From positions 1-53,362 of the IMG/VR virus record IMGVR_UViG_3300027749_000142: 53,362 nucleotides of DNA; one strand, 5' to 3'. This document shows positions 10,557 through 20,750 of the stretch, piece by piece. Origin of the DNA: a virus. The position numbers and the translations under genes were made by a program. The notes below the pieces were generated by a model. That model was not told the DNA's origin. It searched no databases and saw only the letters and a program-made list of their open reading frames with translations. Within the stretch, counting starts at the first letter, position 1, and every line of letters starts with the position of its first letter.

Positions 10557-11924
10557 TTAGTATCCCAATACAAACTTAAATTGTTCTATTCCATCAACAC
10601 TTCTTTGAATTCCACTTCTGTTCTCTATATATGAAACATATCCTGAAAACGGTACGGTATTTGGTTGATTATATAACAACAGTGTTCGAGCTGTTTTTGA
10701 ATCTGTTCCAAAAATTGGAGCATTCGTAACATTACTGCCTGATATATTTATAAGCTTAACCACGTTGGATGCTGGGTCAAAATCTAAAACTGTTGCAGTA
10801 AGTGTTGGATTTGTAATTTCACCTTGATATACAATTTCACCTAAATTAAACACACCAAATCCTGGTGCAACGTTTACGATTGTAGACAAGTCATAAATTG
10901 GATCAGAAGCTATACCTGTAGGATCATCCAAAGCAGAAGGATTCACCAACATTCCTAATTGGTGATATGTAATATCTGTTGGCACATAACCACCTTCGGA
11001 ACCATCAAACTCACAGGTGAGCATAACGTTTGTGCAACCCAACTCAGGCACAGGATCATAACCGTGGCCACCTGGAGGTGAAATTGGTGCGTTTGCAGCT
11101 GCACCAGAGCCTAGAGTTGAGTTAATTGCAATATTTGCAAATGTGTATCCTACACCTGGATTTGTAACTGCAATATCAGTAACTTGGCCACCAGAAACAA
11201 TTGCAGTTGCCGTTGCACCAACACCATCACCAGTTACAACTATAGAGATAGCTGCATTTGCGGGATCATATCCTGAACCAGGATTTGTTATATTAATAAC
11301 TTCAATGTCACCTGCGCCAACATTATTTGTTGCGAATGAAAAACTTGATGCACCCAAAGGAACAGGAAGCCAAGTTGTGTCTAAGAAATTGATTTTAGAA
11401 CCCGAGTCGATGGTATACATGAATTTCCATTTGTACAAATCGGCACCCTCATAGATTCCATTTGCACCATAAGTTCCAGGTTCAAAGTATGGTTCATATG
11501 TGGATAGTCCACCATTATTGTTCCACAAACATTTGAAAACTTGGTCATAACGATTCTTAACATAAAATGTTTTGATTAAGTTGTCGTTTGAATCTAATCC
11601 AAACATCTCAACATCGTCACGATAGTAATCATATACACGATTTGCATCCCAATCAACCCTACGGATCACTGGAGAGATATTGTTTGTGTTGATTTTTTTC
11701 ATAACAAACATGTTCTTAAAGATATTTTTAAGAGATTTTTGTGTCTGAGTTGGTACTGGTGGATTTTCATTGTTCAACCAAGGATCAACTTGAGCTAAGA
11801 AACAATAGATAGTTGCCAGAGGAACGTTACTTGGTGGAACAACAGCTACAGGTGAATAGTACGTCTGTAGAACCTGAGAGGTCTTTGTTCCGTTTGTGAG
11901 TAGATTAGGATATTGTTGTGCCAT
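10557..11924 (-). CDS. 8: Baseplate wedge protein gp8-like
   Basis: 455 residues. The N-terminal region (YFLAQVDPWLNNENPPVP-type segment, then VIRRVDWDANRVYDYYRDD and YVKNRYDQVFKCLWNNNGG) and the later YKWKFMYTIDSG follow the pattern of T4 gp8 in aquatic T4-like phages. gp8 is a dimeric wedge subunit that bridges gp10/gp7 with gp6 in the baseplate. It is longer than T4 gp8 (334 residues), with a Gly/Ala-rich beta insertion around residues 200-300. No strong Shine-Dalgarno is seen; the sequence GATAAATA lies just upstream of the start (see promoter notes). Confidence 0.75.
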   Translation of the reverse strand: MAQQYPNLLTNGTKTSQVLQTYYSPVAVVPPSNVPLATIYCFLAQVDPWLNNENPPVPTQTQKSLKNIFKNMFVMKKINTNNISPVIRRVDWDANRVYDYYRDDVEMFGLDSNDNLIKTFYVKNRYDQVFKCLWNNNGGLSTYEPYFEPGTYGANGIYEGADLYKWKFMYTIDSGSKINFLDTTWLPVPLGASSFSFATNNVGAGDIEVINITNPGSGYDPANAAISIVVTGDGVGATATAIVSGGQVTDIAVTNPGVGYTFANIAINSTLGSGAAANAPISPPGGHGYDPVPELGCTNVMLTCEFDGSEGGYVPTDITYHQLGMLVNPSALDDPTGIASDPIYDLSTIVNVAPGFGVFNLGEIVYQGEITNPTLTATVLDFDPASNVVKLINISGSNVTNAPIFGTDSKTARTLLLYNQPNTVPFSGYVSYIENRSGIQRSVDGIEQFKFVLGY

Positions 11925-11939
11925 AGTCTTTATTTATCG

Positions 11940-12428
11940 TTACTTTGTAATGGATACAAAGGTATTTGCAAGTGTTCCATCCATACTCCAGTATTTCACA
12001 AAGATGGTCGATACACCTGGAATAGAATACGTTGTTGCACCACCGGTGGAGTTGATAGCTGAAACTCCATGTGTGAATGTCTGAGCGGTATTAGCAGTAT
12101 TTGTGATCCATGCTTCAACAACTTTACCTGGTACAAAGTTAGATAATGTTGCAACTAAACCTGTTGCAGTTTGAGCACGAACAAGAGAATTGTTCGACAT
12201 ACTAATTGTGATTGCAGTCTGTGAACTCGGGAAAATGTTCGGTGTATAGATAATACCTTTTGTACTCAAATTCAATGCATTGTTTGCATAAAGTCCAGCC
12301 GCTAGCGTTGTTGCCGTAATTTTACCAGTAATTTCAGTCTGTGCATCAACAGCAACAAACACCGTGTTTGAGGTATTAGCATTTAGCTGAGTTATTAAAG
12401 GTAATTGCGTAATCTTAATCGTTGACAT
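11940..12428 (-). CDS. Short fibre-like virion protein
   Basis: 162 residues with a good Shine-Dalgarno (TGGAGT). The N-terminus MSTIKITQLPLITQLNANTS and VFVAVDAQTEITGKITATTL resemble the attachment part of phage fibre-like structural proteins. The rest is Thr/Ala/Ser-rich beta sequence ending in VKYWSMDGTLANTFVSITK. Its place between gp7-like and gp8-like genes supports a baseplate or fibre component. No named family is recognised with certainty. Confidence 0.65.
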   Translation of the reverse strand: MSTIKITQLPLITQLNANTSNTVFVAVDAQTEITGKITATTLAAGLYANNALNLSTKGIIYTPNIFPSSQTAITISMSNNSLVRAQTATGLVATLSNFVPGKVVEAWITNTANTAQTFTHGVSAINSTGGATTYSIPGVSTIFVKYWSMDGTLANTFVSITK

Positions 12429-12431
12429 TCT

Positions 12432-15341
12432 TTACTCCAGTATTAATATACTACCATTTTCTGTTATTATTGTTAAACCATCTTCTGTTATTAATTCAGG
12501 AACATATTCTAAACCAATTGGTCCAATAATTCTCACACTCTTGCCTGAGGATTGTATTGTTCTATTAACAGAAACAAAAGAGTTTGCAATATTGGATGTT
12601 ACGTTTGATGTTGTGTATAAAATTCCTGTTTGATAATTTACTGATGATACGGTAAATGTGTTAGTTGAAATTTTAATTGTATCACCAGCAAACACAATGT
12701 CTTTTAATGGATAGGCTGTGTTGCTATAAACACCATTGTTCATTACATTGTAAGAATTTGTAATTGCTCTGATATTTATTATGTTTGTGTTGGCATTTGC
12801 GGTGACATATGCAACATTTGAATATGTTAATATAACACTATCTTTAAGTGTAATCTTATTGTTTGCATAATCGACACCAACAACCTCAGACCTTACGTTT
12901 GGACCATTTGGTGTAGTCATTACAAAAACAGAGTTTGGTGTTCCTGGTACATCTGTGAAGATGAATGTTGCAATATTTGCACCAGCAGTGTTGGATAACT
13001 GCACTATATTGTTGGAACGATTTGTAAAGTTTGCAACAATTTTTGCTGATGATGTAATATCTCCAGTATAATTACGTAAGTTTGTTGATTTATACAAAGC
13101 ATTTACTGCAATTAATCCAATGTTTGTATTTGACCTTAGAGCATAACGACCTCTAAGTTTTGTTCCAGCAGGATGCAATAAGTTTAATACAACGTTTCTA
13201 TACTTTTCAATTTCTCTCTCAACTGTAATTTGATAAGTGAAGTCATTGTAAATATCACTTTCAAGTACATCAAACGAACTTGGTTGACCAGATGTGTCTA
13301 AGTATTGACCTTGACTGAATACCAATCCGTTTAAGAAAGATGCTTGTGCTAAAGCTGCACCATCACCATAGTTTTTAATACCAAATCCATTATATTCAGG
13401 ACTTCCAATATAATATCTGTTTGCATCAGCGGCTGTATTAGCCATTCTTAGATTGATATTTTTATTTGCAATAACCAATGGCAATCTTGAATTTGGTTGT
13501 GAGTTGTAATTGAAAACCCGAATGTTATACAATGAATTGAATGTGTTTATATCACCATTTAATAATCTAACCGAATCCACAAATCCGGAATATGATGTGG
13601 TCTTAGGAGAATTACCTTGATAGATAAAGTCGCCGGCTGAAGGCAACAAAAGAATGTCTGCATTTGACACTAAAATGTCCTGCACAGAAAGAGAAACATT
13701 TGGTGAAGAAACATAATCTTCACCATTATTAGTTAAGTTGATTGTTGTGACAGAACCAATCTTTTGTGTGGCCACAGAGAATGATGCACCAGCACCCAAG
13801 ATGCCCGGAACAAAAAGACTTGCGTTAGCAGCTTGTGTGTTACTAGAAACAACTGTTACTGTTGGTAAAAATTCATTGTTGTAACCCATGCCGCCCAATG
13901 GATAATTTTGTGGCCTTGCAGTATTACTTTGATAAACATAACGGACACCAGTAATCGAACCTGCTGAGTTTACTGTGATGTTTGCTTGAGCGCCATATCC
14001 ATTACCACCAGTAATTCTAATAACATCATTTGCACGATAGCCACGGCCAGCATTTGCAATTTGTATTGGTGCAAGAATACCTAGTTTATCCAAATAGGCA
14101 TCACCATTGATATCGGTCTTCTGAGTATTGTATGCAGTAACTTGTGGTAACGTTGAAATACCACCGCCGCCATTAATAACTGCAACAGAAGAAATGGGGA
14201 ATGTTGAAAACGAAATAAAGTTTAATGTATTACCAATTGATGTGTTTGCATTTGACCATGCGGAGTTTACAAAGTTGTAATTATTTGCATTGAGTACTAC
14301 AGCCAATTTGCCATAAATTGAATCTGTTGGAAACATAAACACATTAGCTTGTGTATTTACATTTGGGTCAACAGAATACACAATTGCATTTGCACCTGGA
14401 GCATTAGTAATTGTTAATTTTGTATTCGGATACAAAGAATAACCAAAACCACCTTTAATTGTATTGATACCTGTAATCGCACCAGACGTTACGGTACCGA
14501 TTTCAGCAGTAGCACCAATTGGTGTTTGAATATCAGGATTTAAACCACCATAAACAATTACGGGGTCACCAACTTGATATAATGTGCCTCGATTAAGTGG
14601 AACACCTTTATCATTAATTTTTAAGTTAATTTGACTAACTTGACCTACAACTTTACTTGTAAGAATTGTTCCATTAATTAAAATATTTTGATTATTATTA
14701 TCAACAATACGAATTGTTTCACCAGATTCGAACAGACGTTCGATGTTTGAAATAAAGACTTCAATTTTATTACCAACTAAAATTGCATTTTCAATTGTTG
14801 CAATAGACTTGGATGTTTCACCAAAAACTCTTAGGTTTTTAGTTTGTAAGAATCTTAAATCACTTGTTGCAAGTTTAAGACTCTTTGCAACATACCATGT
14901 GCCGGCTGATGCCCGTAGAATTGTATCACTTGTTTTGTAATATTCAAAATCAGAATTATATAAAACACGAAACAAAAATTGATAGGATGCTGGCGTGCCT
15001 TTTGATTGATAGAGCTGTTTTGCAAATTTAACAGCTTTTTGTTGATTGACTAATGATTCTTTTGGAAAATATGGTAAAAAATCATTTACATAGTAATCAA
15101 TGAACGCATCAATTGTTGTGTCAATATCCCTATACTGTAAAAGATTTGAAGAACCAAAATTAGCACCTTGACCGGTACTAACAGCTTCAGTAACTGCTGA
15201 ATTGGCGGTGTTGGCTAACTCAAGCCATTCATAGTAGGCCTGAAGAAATACCTGAAAATTACTATATTCGGGATTTTCTCTTACGAATTGAGGTAATTGA
15301 TACGGTACAAGTAATGATGTTTTTTGTGTATTTGGTATCAT
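12432..15341 (-). CDS. Large baseplate wedge protein, gp7-like
   Basis: 969 residues. The N-terminal ~150 residues (FVRENPEYSNFQVFLQAYYE; DIDTTIDAFIDYYVNDFLPY; LYQSKGTPASYQFLFRVLYN) are the conserved head of the large wedge/structural protein found next to gp6 and gp8 in T4-like phages of aquatic bacteria. The remainder is Asn/Thr/Val-rich beta sequence. T4 gp7 is 1032 residues and organises the wedge, so size and gene order fit. The start overlaps the gp6 stop by four bases (ATGA). The equivalence to gp7 rests on position, length and the N-terminal block rather than on a catalytic motif. Confidence 0.65.
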   Translation of the reverse strand: MIPNTQKTSLLVPYQLPQFVRENPEYSNFQVFLQAYYEWLELANTANSAVTEAVSTGQGANFGSSNLLQYRDIDTTIDAFIDYYVNDFLPYFPKESLVNQQKAVKFAKQLYQSKGTPASYQFLFRVLYNSDFEYYKTSDTILRASAGTWYVAKSLKLATSDLRFLQTKNLRVFGETSKSIATIENAILVGNKIEVFISNIERLFESGETIRIVDNNNQNILINGTILTSKVVGQVSQINLKINDKGVPLNRGTLYQVGDPVIVYGGLNPDIQTPIGATAEIGTVTSGAITGINTIKGGFGYSLYPNTKLTITNAPGANAIVYSVDPNVNTQANVFMFPTDSIYGKLAVVLNANNYNFVNSAWSNANTSIGNTLNFISFSTFPISSVAVINGGGGISTLPQVTAYNTQKTDINGDAYLDKLGILAPIQIANAGRGYRANDVIRITGGNGYGAQANITVNSAGSITGVRYVYQSNTARPQNYPLGGMGYNNEFLPTVTVVSSNTQAANASLFVPGILGAGASFSVATQKIGSVTTINLTNNGEDYVSSPNVSLSVQDILVSNADILLLPSAGDFIYQGNSPKTTSYSGFVDSVRLLNGDINTFNSLYNIRVFNYNSQPNSRLPLVIANKNINLRMANTAADANRYYIGSPEYNGFGIKNYGDGAALAQASFLNGLVFSQGQYLDTSGQPSSFDVLESDIYNDFTYQITVEREIEKYRNVVLNLLHPAGTKLRGRYALRSNTNIGLIAVNALYKSTNLRNYTGDITSSAKIVANFTNRSNNIVQLSNTAGANIATFIFTDVPGTPNSVFVMTTPNGPNVRSEVVGVDYANNKITLKDSVILTYSNVAYVTANANTNIINIRAITNSYNVMNNGVYSNTAYPLKDIVFAGDTIKISTNTFTVSSVNYQTGILYTTSNVTSNIANSFVSVNRTIQSSGKSVRIIGPIGLEYVPELITEDGLTIITENGSILILE

Positions 15342-17419
15342 TGCTGAACTGTAAGGTTGACGGTTATTGCACCTGGATCGTAAGGATCAATTGTTATCAC
15401 TCGGTTGTATGATGAGGAAATAATACTTGACTTTGGTGTTGCAGTTATAGTTAATTGCCCCAAAGGATTATCAATTTGAATTGGATTGAAATCGTTTAGT
15501 GTTATAAGACCATTTGTATAATCAACTGTTCCCAAATTAGGATTCAAAATAGTTTTTGCTTTATCTTGATTGAAATAATAACTTTGAAGTTTACCAATTG
15601 CACCAGACAAATTAACTGTTACAGCACCAAGTTTACCTGTTGTGTCGTTTGCGACAGGAGTAATTATTGCAACAGCAGAACTATAGTTTGTTCCTGGATT
15701 TAAAATATTGATTGCTGTAATCGAACCAACCGAATTAATAATTGCTTGTGCCGTTGCACCAATACCATCACCAACAATATTTATTAGTGGTGGATATTGA
15801 TAGCCAAAACCTGGATTGGATATTGTAATTGATTCCACACCAGCAACAATTGATGGCAATTCTTGTATATAAACTCCAGGAACAATTGTTGTTCCGGATA
15901 CCAAGTCAAAGAATTGCATACTAGGTGAACTAGTAATACCACTCAAGTATACACCTTTTTGCAATGGTGTGCCGCAATATAATTTATATGTCTGTGAATT
16001 ATTTAGAGTTGGTATAAACTTTTTCTGTATTGCAACATTCACCTCATTAGAAACGATAGATGGGTCTGAATTTTGGATGGTTACAATCAAATCAGCCAAA
16101 GAAAATATTGAATTGAATGTGTTTAATGTTTTAGTGGAAAATGATTGAATTGCTGTGGCAATTTTATCTTTAATCTGATTGAATGACAATGTTGTTTTCT
16201 TAGAATTTATTACAACATTTGCGGTAATCTTTAAGAATGTGTAATCTGGATCAACAATTGTTGGCGACACCGTTATCATTGATATTGGACGAATCAATTC
16301 TTTAACGATTCGACTTTTTTGTATATCAGTTAAAATTAATGAACCGGTCGGTTTCATTGATACAAATACTTGGCCATATACGGGCGGAATGTTTTCTTCA
16401 CCACCCCATACATTCACCGCATCAAATGAAAAACCTAGTTTGTTTTGTTGAATTGCAGTAATGTAATCTTCTGTTGTTACTGCCCGCCCTTGAGCTGCAT
16501 AAGATTTGGGTGCTTGGAATTTAATAGAATCTATGGTTTCTTTGCTACCGCCAGTAGTTGCTGAATTGATAGGATACACAACGTTGTTGGAATATCCATT
16601 AACAGAATTCATCAACACAAAACTATTAGCTCCAGCCCCAGCAACACCTTTTGTAACAATATATTGAATTACAACAACGTTTCCATTAAATAATTTTTTA
16701 CCTAGAATACCGTCACCAAAAGTAATTCGATATTTTTGATCTGTTCCTTCTTCTAAGAAGAAAACTTTTGATGCACCAGATAGTTCCAAATAATTTTTTG
16801 CTTCAGTAAAAACTTCTGAAGAGCTATTTGAACTGGATGTTCTAATAGTAACTTTAATTGTTGTTGTATCAATACCATCATCAGGTATTCTAATGACAAA
16901 ATTTGGATTTTCTACCGAATCTTGAACGGTATAGTTTACTGTGACTGGTGTTCCCTGTTTAAGATAAACATCCGAGAACATTGCAGTATTATTACTTACG
17001 GGAACGGTACGTGAATCTATTGTAACAAACCTATAATTGATACCATCAATCGCTTCAGATAAAAATGTTGTATATGCAGGTAAAGTTAATGCTGTATCTA
17101 CAACACCATTAATCTTTAAATTGATTTTTGCCGTAGCTGCAGTTTCAGATTTTGGTGTATAATTTAATAATTTTGCATGTGAAACAACAGAACCTCTTTG
17201 CACCGCAGAGTCCAAAAACATCTCATTTGCAACCATATTCAAGTAAAAAGCATTGTATTGTGTATTGTATGCAAGAACATCCAACAAAGTAGAAAGTGCG
17301 GCACCTTCATAGTTGTAATCTTTTAGTGTATCTTGAGACTTCAAAAAAGTCTTTAAATTATTTTTTATATTATTGAAATCCAAATCTGTAATTTGGATAT
17401 TTGAATTTAGGCCTGCCAT
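15338..17419 (-). CDS. 6: Baseplate wedge protein gp6 (baseplate J-like)
   Basis: 693 residues, close to T4 gp6 (660). The N-terminal block includes LKTFLKSQDTLKDYNYEGAA, LSTLLDVLAYNTQYNAFYLN and FLDSAVQRGSVVSHAKLLNY, the hallmark of gp6/baseplate-J proteins. Later ITFGDGILGKKLFNGNVV is another conserved strand pair. gp6 forms the continuous ring of the inner baseplate with gp25 and gp53. It is followed by the gp7-like gene (ATGA overlap) and preceded by gp25 with a one-base gap, as expected for one operon. Confidence 0.92.
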   Translation of the reverse strand: MAGLNSNIQITDLDFNNIKNNLKTFLKSQDTLKDYNYEGAALSTLLDVLAYNTQYNAFYLNMVANEMFLDSAVQRGSVVSHAKLLNYTPKSETAATAKINLKINGVVDTALTLPAYTTFLSEAIDGINYRFVTIDSRTVPVSNNTAMFSDVYLKQGTPVTVNYTVQDSVENPNFVIRIPDDGIDTTTIKVTIRTSSSNSSSEVFTEAKNYLELSGASKVFFLEEGTDQKYRITFGDGILGKKLFNGNVVVIQYIVTKGVAGAGANSFVLMNSVNGYSNNVVYPINSATTGGSKETIDSIKFQAPKSYAAQGRAVTTEDYITAIQQNKLGFSFDAVNVWGGEENIPPVYGQVFVSMKPTGSLILTDIQKSRIVKELIRPISMITVSPTIVDPDYTFLKITANVVINSKKTTLSFNQIKDKIATAIQSFSTKTLNTFNSIFSLADLIVTIQNSDPSIVSNEVNVAIQKKFIPTLNNSQTYKLYCGTPLQKGVYLSGITSSPSMQFFDLVSGTTIVPGVYIQELPSIVAGVESITISNPGFGYQYPPLINIVGDGIGATAQAIINSVGSITAINILNPGTNYSSAVAIITPVANDTTGKLGAVTVNLSGAIGKLQSYYFNQDKAKTILNPNLGTVDYTNGLITLNDFNPIQIDNPLGQLTITATPKSSIISSSYNRVITIDPYDPGAITVNLTVQQ

Positions 17420-17420
17420 G

Positions 17421-17816
17421 TTATCTGTTTCTCTCTAATATAAGGTTTACTGTTGTTGGAGTTGTTGCATTTTCAATATAAAATGATATAGAAACTTCAT
17501 ATGCATGGTCATCAGGCATTGCCTTAACAGAAACATAATTTAAATTAGCTCTTCTTTCAAAATTACCAATTACATTCTTAATTTCATTTTCAATACTAGA
17601 CGCAGTTAAAGGCGTTGAATTATCAAATAATAACATATCCAAATTCGAACCAATTGCTGGATTGAATAATTTCTCATAATGTTTTGTCAATAAGAGGTTT
17701 CGTATTGAACGAACTACCGCTTGAGAATCGTAACTAATGGCAATATCACCTATCACCGGTCTCTTGGTGAAGGTGAAATCTATGTCTGAGTATATTTTTT
17801 TAAGAGTATCTGCCAT
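17421..17816 (-). CDS. 25: Baseplate wedge protein gp25
   Basis: 131 residues, matching the 132 of T4 gp25. The sequence YSDIDFTFTKRPVIGDIAIS, then VRSIRNLLLTKHYEKLFNP and GSNLDMLLFDN, is the conserved gp25/GpW-lysozyme-like fold. gp25 is the core wedge protein that nucleates sheath assembly with gp6 and gp53. CATAAATA lies five bases upstream of the start; no clear Shine-Dalgarno is seen. Confidence 0.93.
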   Translation of the reverse strand: MADTLKKIYSDIDFTFTKRPVIGDIAISYDSQAVVRSIRNLLLTKHYEKLFNPAIGSNLDMLLFDNSTPLTASSIENEIKNVIGNFERRANLNYVSVKAMPDDHAYEVSISFYIENATTPTTVNLILERNR

Positions 17817-17823
17817 TTTCTAT

Positions 17824-18678
17824 TTATGAGTTTATTCTAGACTTTATCTTATCGGTACCTAACACTTCATTTAACAAATATTTTTCAGTCTCTCCGGAAC
17901 TGGAAAAACTTCTCATTTCATTAAATCTATTCACCATGCTCTTAACATTTGTGAAAAATGCAATATCATGTCCTTGTCTTTCAATCATAAATGCATTTAG
18001 TTCATTTAATTTTGATGTTATTCCTGTGATTGCGCCTGTTGGATCACTATTAGCTGCAATAATCGTATTCACCTTAGTCAATATTGAGGTAACATTACTT
18101 GCATAATCCTTAAATTGTGGTACAACCAGAAGGCTGGTCAATGAACCTAAAATTGGAGAGTTGTCCACAATACCATCAGTTTGATTTGTGATGTAGATGG
18201 CTTGTTTACCATAAGCCGTTAAGGTTTTATAGTAAGGATTGATGTGTGTATCTTCCTGACCTTCCATTGGAGTTACACCAGAAACTTTATCTGTGTGGAA
18301 AATCATATTATTTGCAGCAATTGTTATATTATTCGCTGCGGTTTTAATACCAATCAAGCTTGGTCCAAAATAAGACGGCGGCAATGGTTCTTCAGTCATA
18401 ACATTCGTACCGGCCGAGGTCATTGCAACACCAATTTTCTGAATAATTGTATTTGATGTTGATAAAATTGTATTAAGATATGCAACGACCGGATTTTGGT
18501 AATAACCACCAACATCATTATTTTTTAAGTCTGTTGCTTGCCACTCATTGATAATTTGAGGAAATTGTTGTAAATTTGCTTGTGTATTTGCAGAAAATTC
18601 TTGAACTGTTCCATTTGGATCATTAAAATTGAAACCTAATGTTGCGTATACGCCTGATGCATTATTAATTAAAGCCAT
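17824..18678 (-). CDS. Virion structural protein of unknown role
   Basis: 284 residues from ATG at 18678, chosen because a strong Shine-Dalgarno (GAGGAAAA) precedes it and the product then starts MALINNASGVYATLGF. A longer reading to 18753 would overlap the previous gene without an RBS. The C-terminal third is helical (SKLNELNAFMIERQGHDIAF; FNEMRSFSSSGETEKYLLNE). It sits between the spike needle gene and gp25, so it is probably a virion or baseplate-hub part. No family is recognised. Confidence 0.7.
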   Translation of the reverse strand: MALINNASGVYATLGFNFNDPNGTVQEFSANTQANLQQFPQIINEWQATDLKNNDVGGYYQNPVVAYLNTILSTSNTIIQKIGVAMTSAGTNVMTEEPLPPSYFGPSLIGIKTAANNITIAANNMIFHTDKVSGVTPMEGQEDTHINPYYKTLTAYGKQAIYITNQTDGIVDNSPILGSLTSLLVVPQFKDYASNVTSILTKVNTIIAANSDPTGAITGITSKLNELNAFMIERQGHDIAFFTNVKSMVNRFNEMRSFSSSGETEKYLLNEVLGTDKIKSRINS

Positions 18679-18688
18679 AATATTTTCC

Positions 18689-19615
18689 TCAAACCATTGG
18701 TAATAAAGTTGAACTAGTTGGAAAACCTTTATTTCCAATATGAGCGTGTGCATTAAAAATACCTGTGTTTACTTCATCTGTCATCCAAACTGCGTGCATA
18801 TAACTGGTGTCCACCATCACAGGAAAATTTCCTAGTGGTGAATTAACCGAAATTAATGCATTAACGGACATCACCGCATTAACAGACATCAATGTGCTAA
18901 TTGGTAACATTGCAAAAATGCTACCTATACAGGTGATTGATCCTGGTGTAGCTACAGGTGTTAGTGGTGTTGGAAAACCAAGACTCAGACCACCTAATGC
19001 GGAAGTGAATCCATAAGGTCCTGCGACAACTCCCATGCCTGCATTAACACGTGATTCAGCGGTAATCGTGTCACAAGAAATAGAACCACCAACATCTAGA
19101 TCCGCACCTACGTACACATTATCAGATGCATTAATTCTTACTGAACCACCAAAAGTTTCATTGGCTGAAATAATAACATCGTCATCACCATTAACCCATA
19201 TCTCACCACTAGCTCTAAGATTGTATTCACCTTTTACATAAAGATTATAATCACCAAGAACTTGATGGTTGAAATCACCAGTAACATCTAAGTTACAATC
19301 ACCTTTAACTGTAATATTGCAATGTCCGGTTACTTCAACGTTTTTGTTACCTGCAATAATTTCATAACCATTTCCTAGAATTTTAATGGTATTGTCACCC
19401 AGAGCATTAAACTCCATGAATGAACCAATTCTATGTTGCAAACGAATACGTTCAGCTCCAGGAGTGTCATCCATTTCAAATGAATGACCAGATTCAGTTT
19501 GTGTTACATGGTTATAAGGAAAAAGTGGTGGATTATCTACTGTTGGACCTTCAGGTTCTGTCCATAAACCAGGAGCTTCCGCTGGAGGTGAATTGATGTC
19601 GGATTCGTTTGCCAT
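18689..19615 (-). CDS. Central spike beta-helix protein (gp5 C-terminal/VgrG-like)
   Basis: 308 residues. After a short leader comes ESGHSFEMDDTPGAERIRLQ, the linker found in gp5/VgrG spikes. A run of short strands follows (NVEVTGHCNITVKGDCNLDV; TGDFNHQVLGDYNLYVKGEY), the triple-stranded beta-helix needle. The OB-fold part of the spike is encoded separately at 20751-21083, so the spike is split. No lysozyme domain is present, unlike T4 gp5. Its likely role is to puncture the outer membrane at the tip of the tail tube. Confidence 0.8.
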   Translation of the reverse strand: MANESDINSPPAEAPGLWTEPEGPTVDNPPLFPYNHVTQTESGHSFEMDDTPGAERIRLQHRIGSFMEFNALGDNTIKILGNGYEIIAGNKNVEVTGHCNITVKGDCNLDVTGDFNHQVLGDYNLYVKGEYNLRASGEIWVNGDDDVIISANETFGGSVRINASDNVYVGADLDVGGSISCDTITAESRVNAGMGVVAGPYGFTSALGGLSLGFPTPLTPVATPGSITCIGSIFAMLPISTLMSVNAVMSVNALISVNSPLGNFPVMVDTSYMHAVWMTDEVNTGIFNAHAHIGNKGFPTSSTLLPMV

Positions 19616-19617
19616 TT

Positions 19618-20535
19618 TTATACCATTGATCTGTTAGCGGATGAGGAAATCGAAGCCATTGATGTTGATGTTGAAACTGTATTTGCTATATTGGCGGTTG
19701 TAGGCATCGAACTTGCAATTGATTTAATCGTCACTGATGCAGTATTTGCGGTATCAGCAGTAACTGATTGAGTCAATGTGCTTTGTGATGTTGTTAAAGA
19801 TGCTGCGCCAGACACTGAACTTGCAGATTTATTTAACTTGGTGCTTGTAAGAGCTCCTAACGATTGTATTTCTGCAACTGTCTTACCGGCTAAGGCAACT
19901 GTTGTTGTTATTGTTTTAATAATTTCTTTACCATCATTCATAATCTCTTTTATGTCTTTTCCAATTCCACTATCGGGACCATCACTTTCAAACAAAGTGT
20001 CAATAAAAACTTTTCCAATTGCAGAAATAAGAGCAGTTAAACATTCACGTAAATATTTTAGAAAACGTGCGGGTAAACCAAGAATCCAAGCAATAACCGC
20101 TTTAATATAACCAATAAATTTAATAACTTTAATTAAAAATTTTGCAATTGGTTTAATATAGGTATTAACATAGTATTTAATTTCTTGTACGATTGCTTTA
20201 ACTTTATTGATAATTGTGGAAATAACTCCTGATGGATCACCAAGTCCTAAAAACCTTTTAATTGCACGAACAGCTTCTCTAACTGCTGTCAACATTGCTT
20301 TAATATATTTTTTAAGTCCAATTCTTCTTGAAAGATTGATACCAAAATCACAATGATGAGCAAGTCTATTACTCATTTTGTCAATAGTTGTATCTTTCAT
20401 CACACCTCTGGCTGCACGTGGTGTAGTAGGAGTTCCTTTTATGCGAGAATCACCTTTTTCCTTTGGTTTAGGTGAGTTAGATTCTTTACCATCAGCTGCC
20501 GCTGGAGCTAACTCTGGATATGGTTCATCGTTCAT
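19618..20535 (-). CDS. Spike-region protein with long amphipathic helices
   Basis: 305 residues. After a charged, Pro/Lys-rich N-terminus (NSPKPKEKGDSRIKG) comes AHHCDFGINLSRRIG and a long amphipathic/hydrophobic helical section (about residues 95-190, including KPIAKFLIKVIKFIGYIKAV and AWILGLPARFLKYLRECLTA). A Ser/Thr/Ala-rich tail ends in SSSANRSMV. It lies between the OB-fold and needle genes, so it probably belongs to the hub or spike complex and may interact with membrane during penetration (inference). ATGA overlap with the gene before it. Confidence 0.65.
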   Translation of the reverse strand: MNDEPYPELAPAAADGKESNSPKPKEKGDSRIKGTPTTPRAARGVMKDTTIDKMSNRLAHHCDFGINLSRRIGLKKYIKAMLTAVREAVRAIKRFLGLGDPSGVISTIINKVKAIVQEIKYYVNTYIKPIAKFLIKVIKFIGYIKAVIAWILGLPARFLKYLRECLTALISAIGKVFIDTLFESDGPDSGIGKDIKEIMNDGKEIIKTITTTVALAGKTVAEIQSLGALTSTKLNKSASSVSGAASLTTSQSTLTQSVTADTANTASVTIKSIASSMPTTANIANTVSTSTSMASISSSANRSMV

Positions 20536-20750
20536 TTTATTCCTGATGCATTGAGGTTTAAATTTATAATGTCACGATAGTGTGAAGCACATTCTTCATG
20601 TTGTTCGTCAACACAAATTTCATCATGGCAATGAAATTGTTTCATTCTTTCATCATATTCTTCTTGTGTTATTAATTCCGCCTGTAGATGTGCGTTCATT
20701 ACTTCAATTTCGTGTGCCATTAAATGCAATTTATATAATTCGTGACTCAT
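20532..20750 (-). CDS. Small acidic helical protein in the spike cluster
   Basis: 72 residues with a perfect Shine-Dalgarno (GGAGGC). Mostly helical and rich in His, Cys and Glu (KQFHCHDEICVDEQHEECAS), a pattern that could bind metal. Four-base overlap with the next gene. I do not recognise a family; the setting suggests a baseplate-hub accessory or assembly factor. Confidence 0.65.
   Translation of the reverse strand: MSHELYKLHLMAHEIEVMNAHLQAELITQEEYDERMKQFHCHDEICVDEQHEECASHYRDIINLNLNASGIK

Noticed and set aside
17824-18753. Longer start for the 284-residue structural gene
   Set aside because: The extra 25 residues lie inside the needle gene and have no RBS; ATG at 18678 has a strong GAGGAAAA.
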